64,000 nucleotides of DNA. It comes from Caldilineaceae bacterium. Lineage in GTDB: Bacteria; Chloroflexota; Anaerolineae; Caldilineales; Caldilineaceae. The stretch covers positions 50,093 through 114,092 of the forward strand of contig JAGNDO010000007.1 in NCBI GenBank assembly GCA_018003515.1. The letters run 5' to 3'. Position 1 is the stretch's first letter. Each line of letters opens with the position of its first letter. Below are positions 48,896-56,760 of the stretch, piece after piece. The notes beneath the pieces are model-generated. The model was not told where the DNA came from. It saw only the letters and a list, made by a program, of their open reading frames with translations, and ran no database searches. The position numbers were made by a program, and so were the translations under genes.

Positions 48896-48924
48896 TTGAC
48901 AAGTGGGGGGCGGGGATTTATACT
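48896..48924 (+). promoter_or_regulatory. Near-consensus promoter for the DUF4258-YgiT module
   Basis: TTGACA (48896-48901), exactly 17 nt, TATACT (48919-48924), 72 nt before the DUF4258 start. Confidence 0.7.
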
Positions 48925-48995
48925 GGCGTATCAGGGAGTGGGTACCCATGACTTAAACGGACAGACGGTAGGATGCAATTGTCCCAGGGGCAGAT

Positions 48996-49295
48996 ATGGA
49001 TATCAAATCGATTCAGCGAAAAATACGACTCGGCGACTATCGTATCTCGGAGCATGCGATCAAGAGAATGCTTGAGCGAACCATTGATCGTTGGGAGATC
49101 GAAGAGGCGATCAGTAACGGTGGCATTATCGAGGAGTATCCTGATGATAAGTATGCCCCCAGTTGTTTAATTTATGGGCAAACGTTTGTCAAGCGTGATC
49201 TGCATGTCCAGGTCTCAATGCCACCCCGGGTGGTCATTATCACCACCTATGAACCCGATCCAAGTGAGTGGATCGATTGTAAAATCAGGAGGTAA
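48996..49295 (+). CDS. DUF4258 protein, probable toxin
   Basis: 99 residues. The DUF4258 pattern is YRISEHAIKRMLERTIDRWEIEEAISNG followed by PSCLIYGQTFVKRDLHVQVSMPP and VVIITTYEPDPSEW, a small alpha/beta fold related to RelE-type ribonucleases. It is followed one base later by a YgiT zinc-finger gene, the usual antitoxin of this pairing. Base composition is lower in GC than the neighbouring mutY. Toxicity is inference. Confidence 0.82.
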   Translation: MDIKSIQRKIRLGDYRISEHAIKRMLERTIDRWEIEEAISNGGIIEEYPDDKYAPSCLIYGQTFVKRDLHVQVSMPPRVVIITTYEPDPSEWIDCKIRR

Positions 49296-49296
49296 G

Positions 49297-49536
49297 ATGC
49301 GTTGCGTATTCTGTGGCGGAAATGTTGTTTCAAAGAATGTTACGTTTATCCATGAGCAGGGTGATAAATTATTGGTAATCAGGGATGTCCCTGCACAGGT
49401 TTGTGCTGCCTGCGGTGAAAGAACCTATTCTCCTGAGATCACGGATGAGATTATGAAGTTTGCCAAACATAGCTTTGAGCCGGTTAAGCTGGTCCAAGTG
49501 CCTGTGTTTGATTATGCACACAAGGTGGCGGCATGA
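49297..49536 (+). CDS. YgiT-type zinc-finger protein, probable antitoxin
   Basis: 79 residues from ATG 49297, with AGGAGG 4 nt upstream. Two Cys pairs, CVFC and CAAC, form the YgiT/MqsA zinc site, and VIRDVPAQVCAACGERTYSPE is the family signature. The MqsA C-terminal DNA-binding domain is absent, so autoregulation may be by another route. It overlaps the next gene by four bases. Confidence 0.88.
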   Translation: MRCVFCGGNVVSKNVTFIHEQGDKLLVIRDVPAQVCAACGERTYSPEITDEIMKFAKHSFEPVKLVQVPVFDYAHKVAA

Positions 49537-49886
49537 TGGATAGAAACATCGATCGGTTTATGGGATTTATCACCCGTGAACTTGGGAAATCCACCTTGTC
49601 GGCACGAATTCCTCAGGGCGCGCACATTTTTCATGGGGCGTACAATGACAGCGATCTGACACAGGCTAATCTTGACATGGCCACTAACATCCTGCTTGGC
49701 ATGACCTTGGGTTATGTTGAAGACGCTCCCCTGGTCATGATTTTTGAATATCGGCCAAATCAAGAAACGCTGATCGATCTGTCCAGCGAAGTGTACAGAA
49801 AAGGCGCACAGTCGCTAATTCAGTCAGTCCGAAAGAAGAGTCAACAGGAATTGAGCCATAGGATTGATGAACTGGTGGCGGCATAA
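49533..49886 (+). CDS. Small protein resembling DUF5647, third gene of the module
   Basis: 117 residues, ATG 49533 overlapping the YgiT stop. The pattern IPQGAHIFHGAYNDSDLTQANLDMAT then LVMIFEYRPN resembles small DUF5647-like proteins of unknown function. The C-terminal half is helical and Gln/Lys-rich. Its coupling to the toxin-antitoxin pair suggests a common job. I cannot assign one. Confidence 0.6.
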   Translation: MMDRNIDRFMGFITRELGKSTLSARIPQGAHIFHGAYNDSDLTQANLDMATNILLGMTLGYVEDAPLVMIFEYRPNQETLIDLSSEVYRKGAQSLIQSVRKKSQQELSHRIDELVAA

Positions 49887-49924
49887 GGCTGAGAATTGAG
49901 CCGCTTAGGCGCATAGGGAGAAGG

Positions 49925-50332
49925 ATGAAATCCACCAACTATTTCAACACATTGATCGAAATTGCCGAAGATTGCCCAGCGACTGCGGGCGAAATCCCAC
50001 CGATCAAAGGCGACAAACGGTCCGTGGCCAACTTGGAATTTGAGATGTTGCACGGACATCCCTATGAGTTCACGTCGGACGACGTGCTCTTTGCTGTCCA
50101 TGCCACAAGAAAAGAGATTCCTGAGGAAGATTTGGCCGAGGCACGAGCGGTCTTCTTTTCCAAAGGGCAGCCTTGCTTCCGGGCCGCCCCGCTGACCAAA
50201 CGATATGGCTGGGGCATCCACAGCGACGAATCGGGGAAAATCGCCATGTTCGGCGTGGAGTCCCCCGAATACGAGCGATTGGTTGCGGACGAGTCGGTGA
50301 TCAAGACAAAGGCTATGCGTTCAAAGCGATAA
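49925..50332 (+). CDS. DUF6157 family protein
   Basis: 135 residues. KSTNYFNTLIEIAEDCPA at the N-terminus, TSDDVLFAVHATRK, FFSKGQPCFRAAPLTKRYGWGIH and KIAMFGVESPEYERL match DUF6157, a small cytoplasmic family without known activity. Ribosome site AGAAGG lies directly upstream. It follows the module by 38 nt on the same strand. Confidence 0.8.
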   Translation: MKSTNYFNTLIEIAEDCPATAGEIPPIKGDKRSVANLEFEMLHGHPYEFTSDDVLFAVHATRKEIPEEDLAEARAVFFSKGQPCFRAAPLTKRYGWGIHSDESGKIAMFGVESPEYERLVADESVIKTKAMRSKR

Positions 50333-50400
50333 AGACGTACGACCGATTCTCTGTGCAGGGTATTTGCCACAAAGAACAAATTGGCAGGAGTACAAAAGAC

Positions 50401-50721
50401 GTGACTAACTACCGCACATTTGCCGATGTAACCGTTGAATACTTCACCCATCATCCCGAAGAGATCGATGTTTTTCTCCATGAAATCTTCGCCGACTATG
50501 CCGGGGATGGAAATTCCACCTCTCTGCTCTCAGCCCTGCGCATCCTGGCCCAGGTCAAGGGGGTCTCCGCCTTGGCGGAGGAGGTCGGTATGACCCGGCA
50601 GGGGCTGCAAAAAGCGCTCTCGGCCAAGGGCAATCCGCGCCTGGACAACATCAGCGCCATCATGCGGGCAATGGGCTATCAGTTGATGCCTGAACCTCTG
50701 CCTGCAGTTGTCGCTGGGTAA
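50401..50721 (+). CDS. HigA/COG3636-type antidote protein, apparently orphan
   Basis: 106 residues from GTG 50401 with AGGAG 10 nt upstream. The HTH region LAEEVGMTRQGLQKALSAKGNPRLDNISAIMRAMGYQL is characteristic of addiction-module antidotes of this group. No RelE/HigB toxin precedes it: the 68 nt after the DUF6157 stop hold no start-to-stop frame of use. Either it is a solitary regulator or the toxin was lost. Confidence 0.82.
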   Translation: MTNYRTFADVTVEYFTHHPEEIDVFLHEIFADYAGDGNSTSLLSALRILAQVKGVSALAEEVGMTRQGLQKALSAKGNPRLDNISAIMRAMGYQLMPEPLPAVVAG

Positions 50722-50851
50722 CAAGCTATGATCAAGTAGTCGGGAAATACTGTATGCTGGCCAAACCAATGGCGTTTAGCCAGGCCAGCTACGGAATCAC
50801 GCCTTAACGGCAGAACGACTCGTTCCAAACTAGATGTGGACATAATACTGT

Positions 50852-51697
50852 ATGTACCTGAAGTGGTTTGCTCCATCGTCCCCCTCCCTCTTTCCCGATC
50901 TGATGTTGCTCTTCGGTTTGGCCTTGGTACTTTCCTCGGTTGGGTTCTATCGTGTGGTCTATTTCATCAGCATTGGCTATGCCTTTTCCATTGTGGGCAT
51001 GGCGGTTGCCACACCGTTGCGCCATTTGGACAACCTGGGGTGGGCGTCGGCTTTGCAGGCGATCTTTCTGTTGATCTGGGGCGTGCGGTTGGGCCTTTTC
51101 CTGGTGCAGCGAGAGTTGCGTCAGTCTTATAGCAAGGCCATCGCCGCGGTCCACGAGCGCTCGGCCAGGATGGGATTGGGCCGGAAAGTCCTGATCTGGG
51201 TGGGGGTTTCTTTTCTGTATGTGCTGATGTTCTCGCCCAGCCTGTTCAGTCTGACCACCGGGCCGGCCGTCTCCTCTTGGCTCTACTCTCTTGTGCAGAC
51301 CGTGGGACTGGTGACCATGAGCGGCGGATTGCTCCTGGAAACGGTGGCCGACAAGCAGAAGTCGGACTTCAAGGTGCATCACCCGTCTCAGTTTTGCGCT
51401 GTGGGGCTGTACAAAACCGTCAGATGCCCGAACTATCTGGGCGAGATTGGCTTTTGGGTGGGCAATTGGATGCTGGGCGTTCTTTACTATGATACGCCCT
51501 TCAAATGGATTGCCAGTCTGATCGGGGTGATCTGCATCATTTTGATCATGATGGGATCAACAAAACGACTGGAAGAATCCCAGGATCATCGATATGGGAG
51601 CCAGCCTGCTTATCTGGCGTACGTTCGCACGGTACCCGTGCTGCTTCCGTTTGTGCCCGTATATAGCTTGAAGAACATTCGGGTTTATCTAGAGTAA
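50852..51697 (+). CDS. DUF1295 membrane protein (steroid-reductase/isoprenylcysteine-methyltransferase-like)
   Basis: 281 residues with about seven hydrophobic spans. The C-terminal catalytic pattern DFKVHHPSQFCAVGLYKTVRCPNYLGEIGFWVGNW followed by SQPAYLAYVRTVPVLLPF matches DUF1295/ICMT-type enzymes that act on lipid-like substrates using NAD(P)H or S-adenosylmethionine. Which reaction applies here is open. No strong ribosome site precedes ATG 50852. Confidence 0.82.
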   Translation: MYLKWFAPSSPSLFPDLMLLFGLALVLSSVGFYRVVYFISIGYAFSIVGMAVATPLRHLDNLGWASALQAIFLLIWGVRLGLFLVQRELRQSYSKAIAAVHERSARMGLGRKVLIWVGVSFLYVLMFSPSLFSLTTGPAVSSWLYSLVQTVGLVTMSGGLLLETVADKQKSDFKVHHPSQFCAVGLYKTVRCPNYLGEIGFWVGNWMLGVLYYDTPFKWIASLIGVICIILIMMGSTKRLEESQDHRYGSQPAYLAYVRTVPVLLPFVPVYSLKNIRVYLE

Positions 51698-51730
51698 AGC
51701 GGGATCGCCCACCCCTCGTCTTTTTTGATT

Positions 51731-51808
51731 AACCACAGAGAACACAAAGAGCACAAAGATTTTAGTTTCTTTGTGTTCTTTGTGTTCTTTGTGGCTGTCT
51801 CTGTGGTT
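51731..51808. repeat. ACACAAAGA/TCTTTGTGT word-repeat hairpin, copy 2
   Basis: AACCACAGAGAACACAAAG faces TCTTTGTGTTCTTTGTGG and CTGTGGTTA. It sits between convergent genes and is followed by a T-run, so it may also terminate transcription. Same family as 31731-31813. Confidence 0.82.
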
Positions 51809-51827
51809 ATTTTTTGCGGGCGAGGGG

Positions 51828-52694
51828 CTAAAGTTTCGCCTCCATCACAATCAGATCCGATGTCTCGATCTGGAAGCCGTGGTGCAGCAAAGTCTCCTGC
51901 ACATCCTGGGCGGATGGGGGGACGTAGCAACTGAGCCGGGCCACATGGCGTTCCACGCCTGTTTGCAGGGCGAAGGCCAGGCAGGCCGCCACATCGCCCC
52001 CGAAGACCCCAAGATGCAGGGCTTGCTCCGGCATGAAGCGTGCGCCCAGGGTGATGACGCTGTGGCTGGCTGGCTCGGCATAGACCATGCCCTTCTGCGC
52101 CAAATCCGCGCACAGGGCAGGGGTGAGGGCGTAGAAGGTGCGGTTCATGACCAGGAAACCGGCCCATTTGTCGTAAAAGGGCATCAAGAGCGCCGTGGCC
52201 GTGTCCGGGTCGGTGATCTGGTGGAAGGCGGGTAGGGTTAGTGGGGCAGCTGCTGGTCCGCACGCTTGCCAAGCCCCTCGGTATGTCCCCGCCAGCCGGA
52301 GGCCAAAGCGTTCCGCCAGTCCTTTGCTCACCACGTTGCTAAGGCCCGTGTACATGCGCAGGGTTGGGCTGCCCGTTCGCTCGGCCAGCTCGAAAAAGCG
52401 CTCGTACAGACGTTTGCCCACGCCAAGCCCCTGATAGGCCGGAATCACCCGCAAGGTCTCCAGCCAGGCAGATCCGTCCGGCACGAGGGTGAATTTGCCA
52501 CACCCCACAATGGCCCCATCTATCTCGGCGACGCATAATTCGCCCGTCTCATCGGCCACGAAAGCGTCGAAGACCCTGGGCAGGTATTGCAACCCGGGCA
52601 TGGACTTGGCCTCAACCTCGAACAGCTGCGCTCGATCATCCTCTCTCGCCCTTCGTATCACGATTTGTGTGGGGTTGTTTTGTGGTTTGTGCAT
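51828..52694 (-). CDS. GNAT acetyltransferase-like protein
   Basis: 288 residues from ATG 52694. The N-terminal half is a GNAT domain: VIRRAREDDRAQLFEVEAKS, then AWLETLRVIPAYQGLGVGKRLYERFFELA with the acetyl-CoA loop and a final VVSKGLAERFGLRLAG. The C-terminal 130 residues have no clear motif and may be a degenerate second GNAT repeat. A longer open frame extends 85 codons upstream, but that sequence is not family-like. Confidence 0.75.
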   Translation of the reverse strand: MHKPQNNPTQIVIRRAREDDRAQLFEVEAKSMPGLQYLPRVFDAFVADETGELCVAEIDGAIVGCGKFTLVPDGSAWLETLRVIPAYQGLGVGKRLYERFFELAERTGSPTLRMYTGLSNVVSKGLAERFGLRLAGTYRGAWQACGPAAAPLTLPAFHQITDPDTATALLMPFYDKWAGFLVMNRTFYALTPALCADLAQKGMVYAEPASHSVITLGARFMPEQALHLGVFGGDVAACLAFALQTGVERHVARLSCYVPPSAQDVQETLLHHGFQIETSDLIVMEAKL

Positions 52695-52961
52695 AAACTG
52701 GGTGCCAATCTGGGATGCGCTTGATTTTTGGGTTGACCCGGGGTGGGCGTCGCTACCTGCTCTCGTGAATTGTACCAGTTCCCTGCCCAATCCCTCTGTT
52801 TGCAGAGAGAGTAAGTTCTCGCTGCCCCCACTGCCTTGCCCACAATCATTGCCTAGGCGGGAAGAAAGGGTCTGCCCGAAAAGTTCACCTTTTTCCCAAA
52901 AATCGTCTGTTTCGCCAAAAATACGCCCGGGATTTCCGTGTAAAATCACGCAAATTCATAG

Positions 52962-52990
52962 TGGACATCTGACGAAAGCCGTGTTAAAAT
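52962..52990 (+). promoter_or_regulatory. Promoter candidate for the decahaem cytochrome
   Basis: TGGACA (52962-52967), 17 nt, TAAAAT (52985-52990). The leader would be over 300 nt. Confidence 0.4.
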
Positions 52991-53142
52991 GATTAATGTT
53001 ACATGAGAATTATTAGAGCTTAATGAGAAGGCATCGAAATAGCTCGGTCAGCTTCAATTCTCACAAGCACCCACCCAAGCACACCCAAATACCACCAATT
53101 CAGATCGCTCCATGTTGAGGTAGGTTTTTTTTATTCAAGGAT

Positions 53143-53158
53143 CGTGACTTTTTTCACA
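53143..53158 (+). promoter_or_regulatory. CRP/FNR-like operator upstream of the decahaem cytochrome
   Basis: CGTGA-CTTTTT-TCACA. The half-sites are identical to those upstream of hemY (13097-13112, minus strand). Confidence 0.4.
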
Positions 53159-53313
53159 AATCTTGCTTGATCGCCTTCTGGTGGATGTCGAAGAAACTAT
53201 TGCGTTAATTGTCGTGTCGTTCCTGTTTTATCAACTTGGTTGGCTTCTCCGGTGTTCAGAGAGCTTGCGAAGTCAGCCAACAAACAACAAATTTATGGAG
53301 AGGAGACTCCGAA

Positions 53314-55608
53314 ATGTCACGTAAAGTAGTTGTCGGTGCTTTGATCAGTATTCTTTTGGTGCTTGTTTTGGCTGTTGTGGCAGGGGCTGCCGCACCGGCT
53401 ATGCCGAACGCTGCCGAATCCGTCGCGGTGGCAAGCCAAGAGGTTATGCCAGCAGCCGTCATGGCTGCGGCCGAACCAGAGGCCTGTTCCGTATGTCATA
53501 AGGATGCGGGTGCCGATCACCAGGATTCCTATGATGAGTTGTATCAGGACGGCGTGATTCAGGTGACGGATCTGGCCTACTCGTTTGCTGCGCCGGATGC
53601 GAGTACGGTCAGCTTCAAGATGACCAAGAATGGGGCTGCGTTTAATGCCAATAACGCAGACAATCTGGCCATCTACTTTGCCCCGTACACGGGTGAAAAA
53701 TTCCAGTTTGAGGGGGGCGGCGAGCGGCTCTCTTTGAAGGGGAAACTGGTCTATGATGGCGAGGGTGGCGTCACAACCACGGTGACCGGAACCGTTGATT
53801 TTGGTGCGGTGGATGGTCTTGTGGTGGTGTATGGCCGGGATGAAGACGTAGGTTTGCTTCCTGCCCGTGTCTATCTGAACAAATATCCGTTTGCAGGTTT
53901 GCTTGAAACGGGTGCTGGGGTTGATTACGTTTCCGCCGCCAACAACGATGGCTGCGAAAAATGTCATACGGTTCCCTATCTCAAGCACAGTTACATCTAT
54001 GGCCAGGTCAATCAGGATCCGGCGACCGACTTCTATACCTGCAAGGCTTGCCATCTGGACAACGGCGAGGGCGGCCATTTCGAATGGCAGCTTTTGGTCG
54101 ATGATCCGCTCACGGCCGCGGCGTATTTGGCGGACGAATCGCTTTTGACGCCTGAGATGGCGGAACAGTACGCGTATTCCACGTCCCTGATGAACGATGT
54201 CCACATGTCCCATGCCATGGAGTTCCCCTATCCCCAGTCGATGGCCAACTGCACCACCTGTCACGCAGGCAAGCTGGACATGATCTTGGCGGATGACAAG
54301 TTCACCGTGGAGACCTGCAAGAGTTGCCATCCTGTGACCGGTTCCGAGGAGTATGGGACGGCTGAATTGTCCCTGACCACCATGTTGAGCGGCTCTCGAG
54401 CCCATGAGGATATCCAGGACATCAATGCCGAGGATTGCGCCTCCTGCCACAATGCAGGTGAAGATGGCCCAGTGTTCAGCGAGATCCATTCCGGCTATGA
54501 CAAGGTGATCTTTACCGCCGAGGGTGTGCGGTATGCGGACGCTGTTGTGGTCACGGTTGACGAGGCCGCCTTCGACGGTGCCATGCTTACTATGAAGTTT
54601 AGCGCTACTGTTTCCGAAGAGGTCGCTGGGCTAGACGCCGCGGACATTCTGCCCACAGTGATGGTCGGTCTGTACGGCTATGACACCAAGGACTTCATCA
54701 TCGGCGCCCACGAACGACTGGCCGATGACAATGCTGATGGTGTGATTGACAACCAGGATAGCCGGGCGCTGGAATATGAAGCTGGCGCAGAGCATCCCCG
54801 CTTCACCACGGTCATGGCGGAAGGCGGAAGCTGGGAAGTCACCGCCGATCTGTCCACCTGGGCGGAGATGATCGCTGACGGCACGGTCAAGCGGGTGGAA
54901 ATTGCGGTCATGCCGGAACTGGTCAACAATGACGAGATCCAGCTTGCCCTTAATGCGCCTTCCCGCACCTTCGACTTGGCGGCCAATGCCTTTGTCGATG
55001 ACTTCTATGCCCCCATCGCCAAGGTTGTGGACGGCTGTAACAACTGCCACGAAGCCCTGGCCACCACCTTCCACTCCCCAGAACGGGGCGGAAGCATGGT
55101 TGTCTGCCGCATGTGTCACATCACCAAGAGCGGCGGATCCCATCTGGAGCTTCAGTCCAGATCCCTGGATTCCTATATCCATGCGGTCCATTCGTTCCAG
55201 GTCTTTGACATTGGGGACATTGACTTCAATGACCCAGTCCAGGCTTTGAACTATGAGCACCACATCGGGTTCCCCTTCCCCACCCATTCCATCACGAACT
55301 GCGCCGCCTGTCATCTTGACGGCACAAACAACGTGCCGGATCAGTCGAAATCCCTGCCGGGTGTCTTGTCGGGCACGGATCCAGTCGAGGATCGCAGCAT
55401 CGGCGACATGCCTGTCTACATCACCGGTCCTGCGGCACGGGCCTGTGGTGGATGTCACCGAGCCGAGCTGATCAATGAGGACAAGGTGGGCGAGTTGGTC
55501 TCCCTGAACCAGCACATGAAGCGAGAAGGCTATATGGTGGAAGGCGGGGACGACTACACCGCCACCCTCTTCTCGGTGATCGAGCAGATCATGGCCTACT
55601 TTAAGTAG
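53314..55608 (+). CDS. Decahaem c-type cytochrome (OmcA/MtrC-like)
   Basis: 764 residues from ATG 53314 with GAGGAG upstream. A signal peptide or anchor (GALISILLVLVLAVVAG) is followed by ten CxxCH haem sites, from CSVCH at residue 58 to CGGCH near 711: CSVCH, CEKCH, CKACH, CTTCH, CKSCH, CASCH, CNNCH, CRMCH, CAACH, CGGCH. Beta-rich stretches separate haem clusters, as in outer-surface decahaem cytochromes that pass electrons to external acceptors. No lipobox Cys is present. No porin partner or other cytochrome gene is nearby. Followed by a strong terminator, so it is a single-gene unit. Confidence 0.93.
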   Translation: MSRKVVVGALISILLVLVLAVVAGAAAPAMPNAAESVAVASQEVMPAAVMAAAEPEACSVCHKDAGADHQDSYDELYQDGVIQVTDLAYSFAAPDASTVSFKMTKNGAAFNANNADNLAIYFAPYTGEKFQFEGGGERLSLKGKLVYDGEGGVTTTVTGTVDFGAVDGLVVVYGRDEDVGLLPARVYLNKYPFAGLLETGAGVDYVSAANNDGCEKCHTVPYLKHSYIYGQVNQDPATDFYTCKACHLDNGEGGHFEWQLLVDDPLTAAAYLADESLLTPEMAEQYAYSTSLMNDVHMSHAMEFPYPQSMANCTTCHAGKLDMILADDKFTVETCKSCHPVTGSEEYGTAELSLTTMLSGSRAHEDIQDINAEDCASCHNAGEDGPVFSEIHSGYDKVIFTAEGVRYADAVVVTVDEAAFDGAMLTMKFSATVSEEVAGLDAADILPTVMVGLYGYDTKDFIIGAHERLADDNADGVIDNQDSRALEYEAGAEHPRFTTVMAEGGSWEVTADLSTWAEMIADGTVKRVEIAVMPELVNNDEIQLALNAPSRTFDLAANAFVDDFYAPIAKVVDGCNNCHEALATTFHSPERGGSMVVCRMCHITKSGGSHLELQSRSLDSYIHAVHSFQVFDIGDIDFNDPVQALNYEHHIGFPFPTHSITNCAACHLDGTNNVPDQSKSLPGVLSGTDPVEDRSIGDMPVYITGPAARACGGCHRAELINEDKVGELVSLNQHMKREGYMVEGGDDYTATLFSVIEQIMAYFK

Positions 55609-55667
55609 GCGAGGCAAGCCAGGTGAGCCTAGCAAAATAGCCCACTTTTGAGCTGAATAACCCTTGA

Positions 55668-55723
55668 AAAAGAACTGCTGTGTATCCCTTTTCTCTCCTG
55701 GGGATGCACAGCAGTTCTTTTTT
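55668..55723 (+). terminator. Terminator after the decahaem cytochrome
   Basis: AAAAGAACTGCTGTG pairs with CACAGCAGTTCTTTT (right arm 55707-55721), ending in a T-run. It lies 60 nt after the stop. Confidence 0.85.
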
Positions 55724-55767
55724 CTTGGCGAGGATGCATGTCTTCTCAACGGTGAAAACCAGATCGA

Positions 55768-56760
55768 TCACTCCTGAGGCGAGGCGTCCCAGAGCGGGAG
55801 ACTCGGCGCATACCAGGGATCGACCGCAGTACCATCCCAGCCATAGGGATCCACGGCCATCCAGCCCAGGCTGGTGCGTTGCTGCACTTCGAAGTGCAGG
55901 TGGGGAGTCCACGCCAAGCCCGTGGCCCCGCCATAACCCAGGGCGTCACCGGCGGCCAGGATTTCTCCATCGTCTACCAGGATGCCATTGTCGGCAAAGT
56001 GCAGGTAATAGCTGCGCAGGTTGTCGTTGTAGTAATTGCCGTCCCCGTCCAGGTCGTGGTAGATGCGGATGAAGTTGCCGTTGTAGAGATCGTCTTCGCC
56101 CACATAGTCAACAATCCCAGGGGCGGGGGCGTAGATCAGGGGCAAGATGGGGTCAAACTTGGCCAAATCGCAACTGTCCCCCGTGCGCCAGTCGGGGCTG
56201 TATTCAAAGTCGATGCCATGATGGTTGTCATACCAGAGTTCGCTCTCGTCCGCGCAGGCGATTTCGCTGGTTGCGGCATGGGCGCAGCCCACCCACGCAC
56301 CCCCCACTGCCGGACAGGAGAAGGTGAAACCGTTGGCCCCCGTACTCGTGCGGCCATCGTAAAAGCGAATGCTGAGGTTGGCCGGGTCGTGGTCGAAGAA
56401 GCCTGATATCTCAGCGTCGGCCACGACGGGAAAGTTGAACACCGGGGTGGGCGTTGGTGTCGAGGCAGATCCTGGCGTAGAAGTCGGCACAGAAGTTGGC
56501 GCAGATGTCGGCACAGAAGTCGGCGTAGACGTTGGCGCAGGTGTCGGTGTAGTTGTCGGCACAGATGTCGGCGTAGTTGTCGGTGCAGAGGTTGACATAG
56601 ATATTTGTGCCGGTGTTGACGTAGATACGGGCGTAGATACTGGCGTTTGGCTAGCCGCCGGTTGCGGGGTTTGGTCGGCCTGGGTGACTAAGAATTGAGC
56701 GATCAGGCCGACGACCAGGAAGAGCACCAGCAGGCTGATTGCAAGATGGGAACGTGTCAT
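55768..56760 (-). CDS. Membrane-anchored M23 peptidase
   Basis: 330 residues from ATG 56760. One N-terminal membrane span (ISLLVLFLVVGLIAQFLV), then about 80 residues of Thr/Pro/Ser words, then an M23 (LytM) domain. Zinc ligands are visible as HHGIDFEY and HLHFEV, with YYLHFADNGILVDDGE between. Such enzymes cut peptidoglycan cross-bridges. The start overlaps the stop of the propeller lipoprotein gene by four bases (ATGA), so the two are coupled. Confidence 0.87.
   Translation of the reverse strand: MTRSHLAISLLVLFLVVGLIAQFLVTQADQTPQPAASQTPVSTPVSTSTPAQISMSTSAPTTTPTSVPTTTPTPAPTSTPTSVPTSAPTSVPTSTPGSASTPTPTPVFNFPVVADAEISGFFDHDPANLSIRFYDGRTSTGANGFTFSCPAVGGAWVGCAHAATSEIACADESELWYDNHHGIDFEYSPDWRTGDSCDLAKFDPILPLIYAPAPGIVDYVGEDDLYNGNFIRIYHDLDGDGNYYNDNLRSYYLHFADNGILVDDGEILAAGDALGYGGATGLAWTPHLHFEVQQRTSLGWMAVDPYGWDGTAVDPWYAPSLPLWDASPQE

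Larger units (their letters stand above)
52695..53313. other. 619-nt intergenic leader region of the cytochrome gene
   Basis: No gene is supportable here. It holds a promoter-like pair at 52962-52990 and an operator-like palindrome at 53143-53158, followed by an AT-rich stretch. The length suggests a regulated long 5' leader. Confidence 0.5.

Noticed and set aside
56455..56650. Minisatellite in the M23 peptidase gene as an independent element
   Set aside because: It encodes the Thr/Pro linker in frame, and codon-level repetition of the linker explains it.
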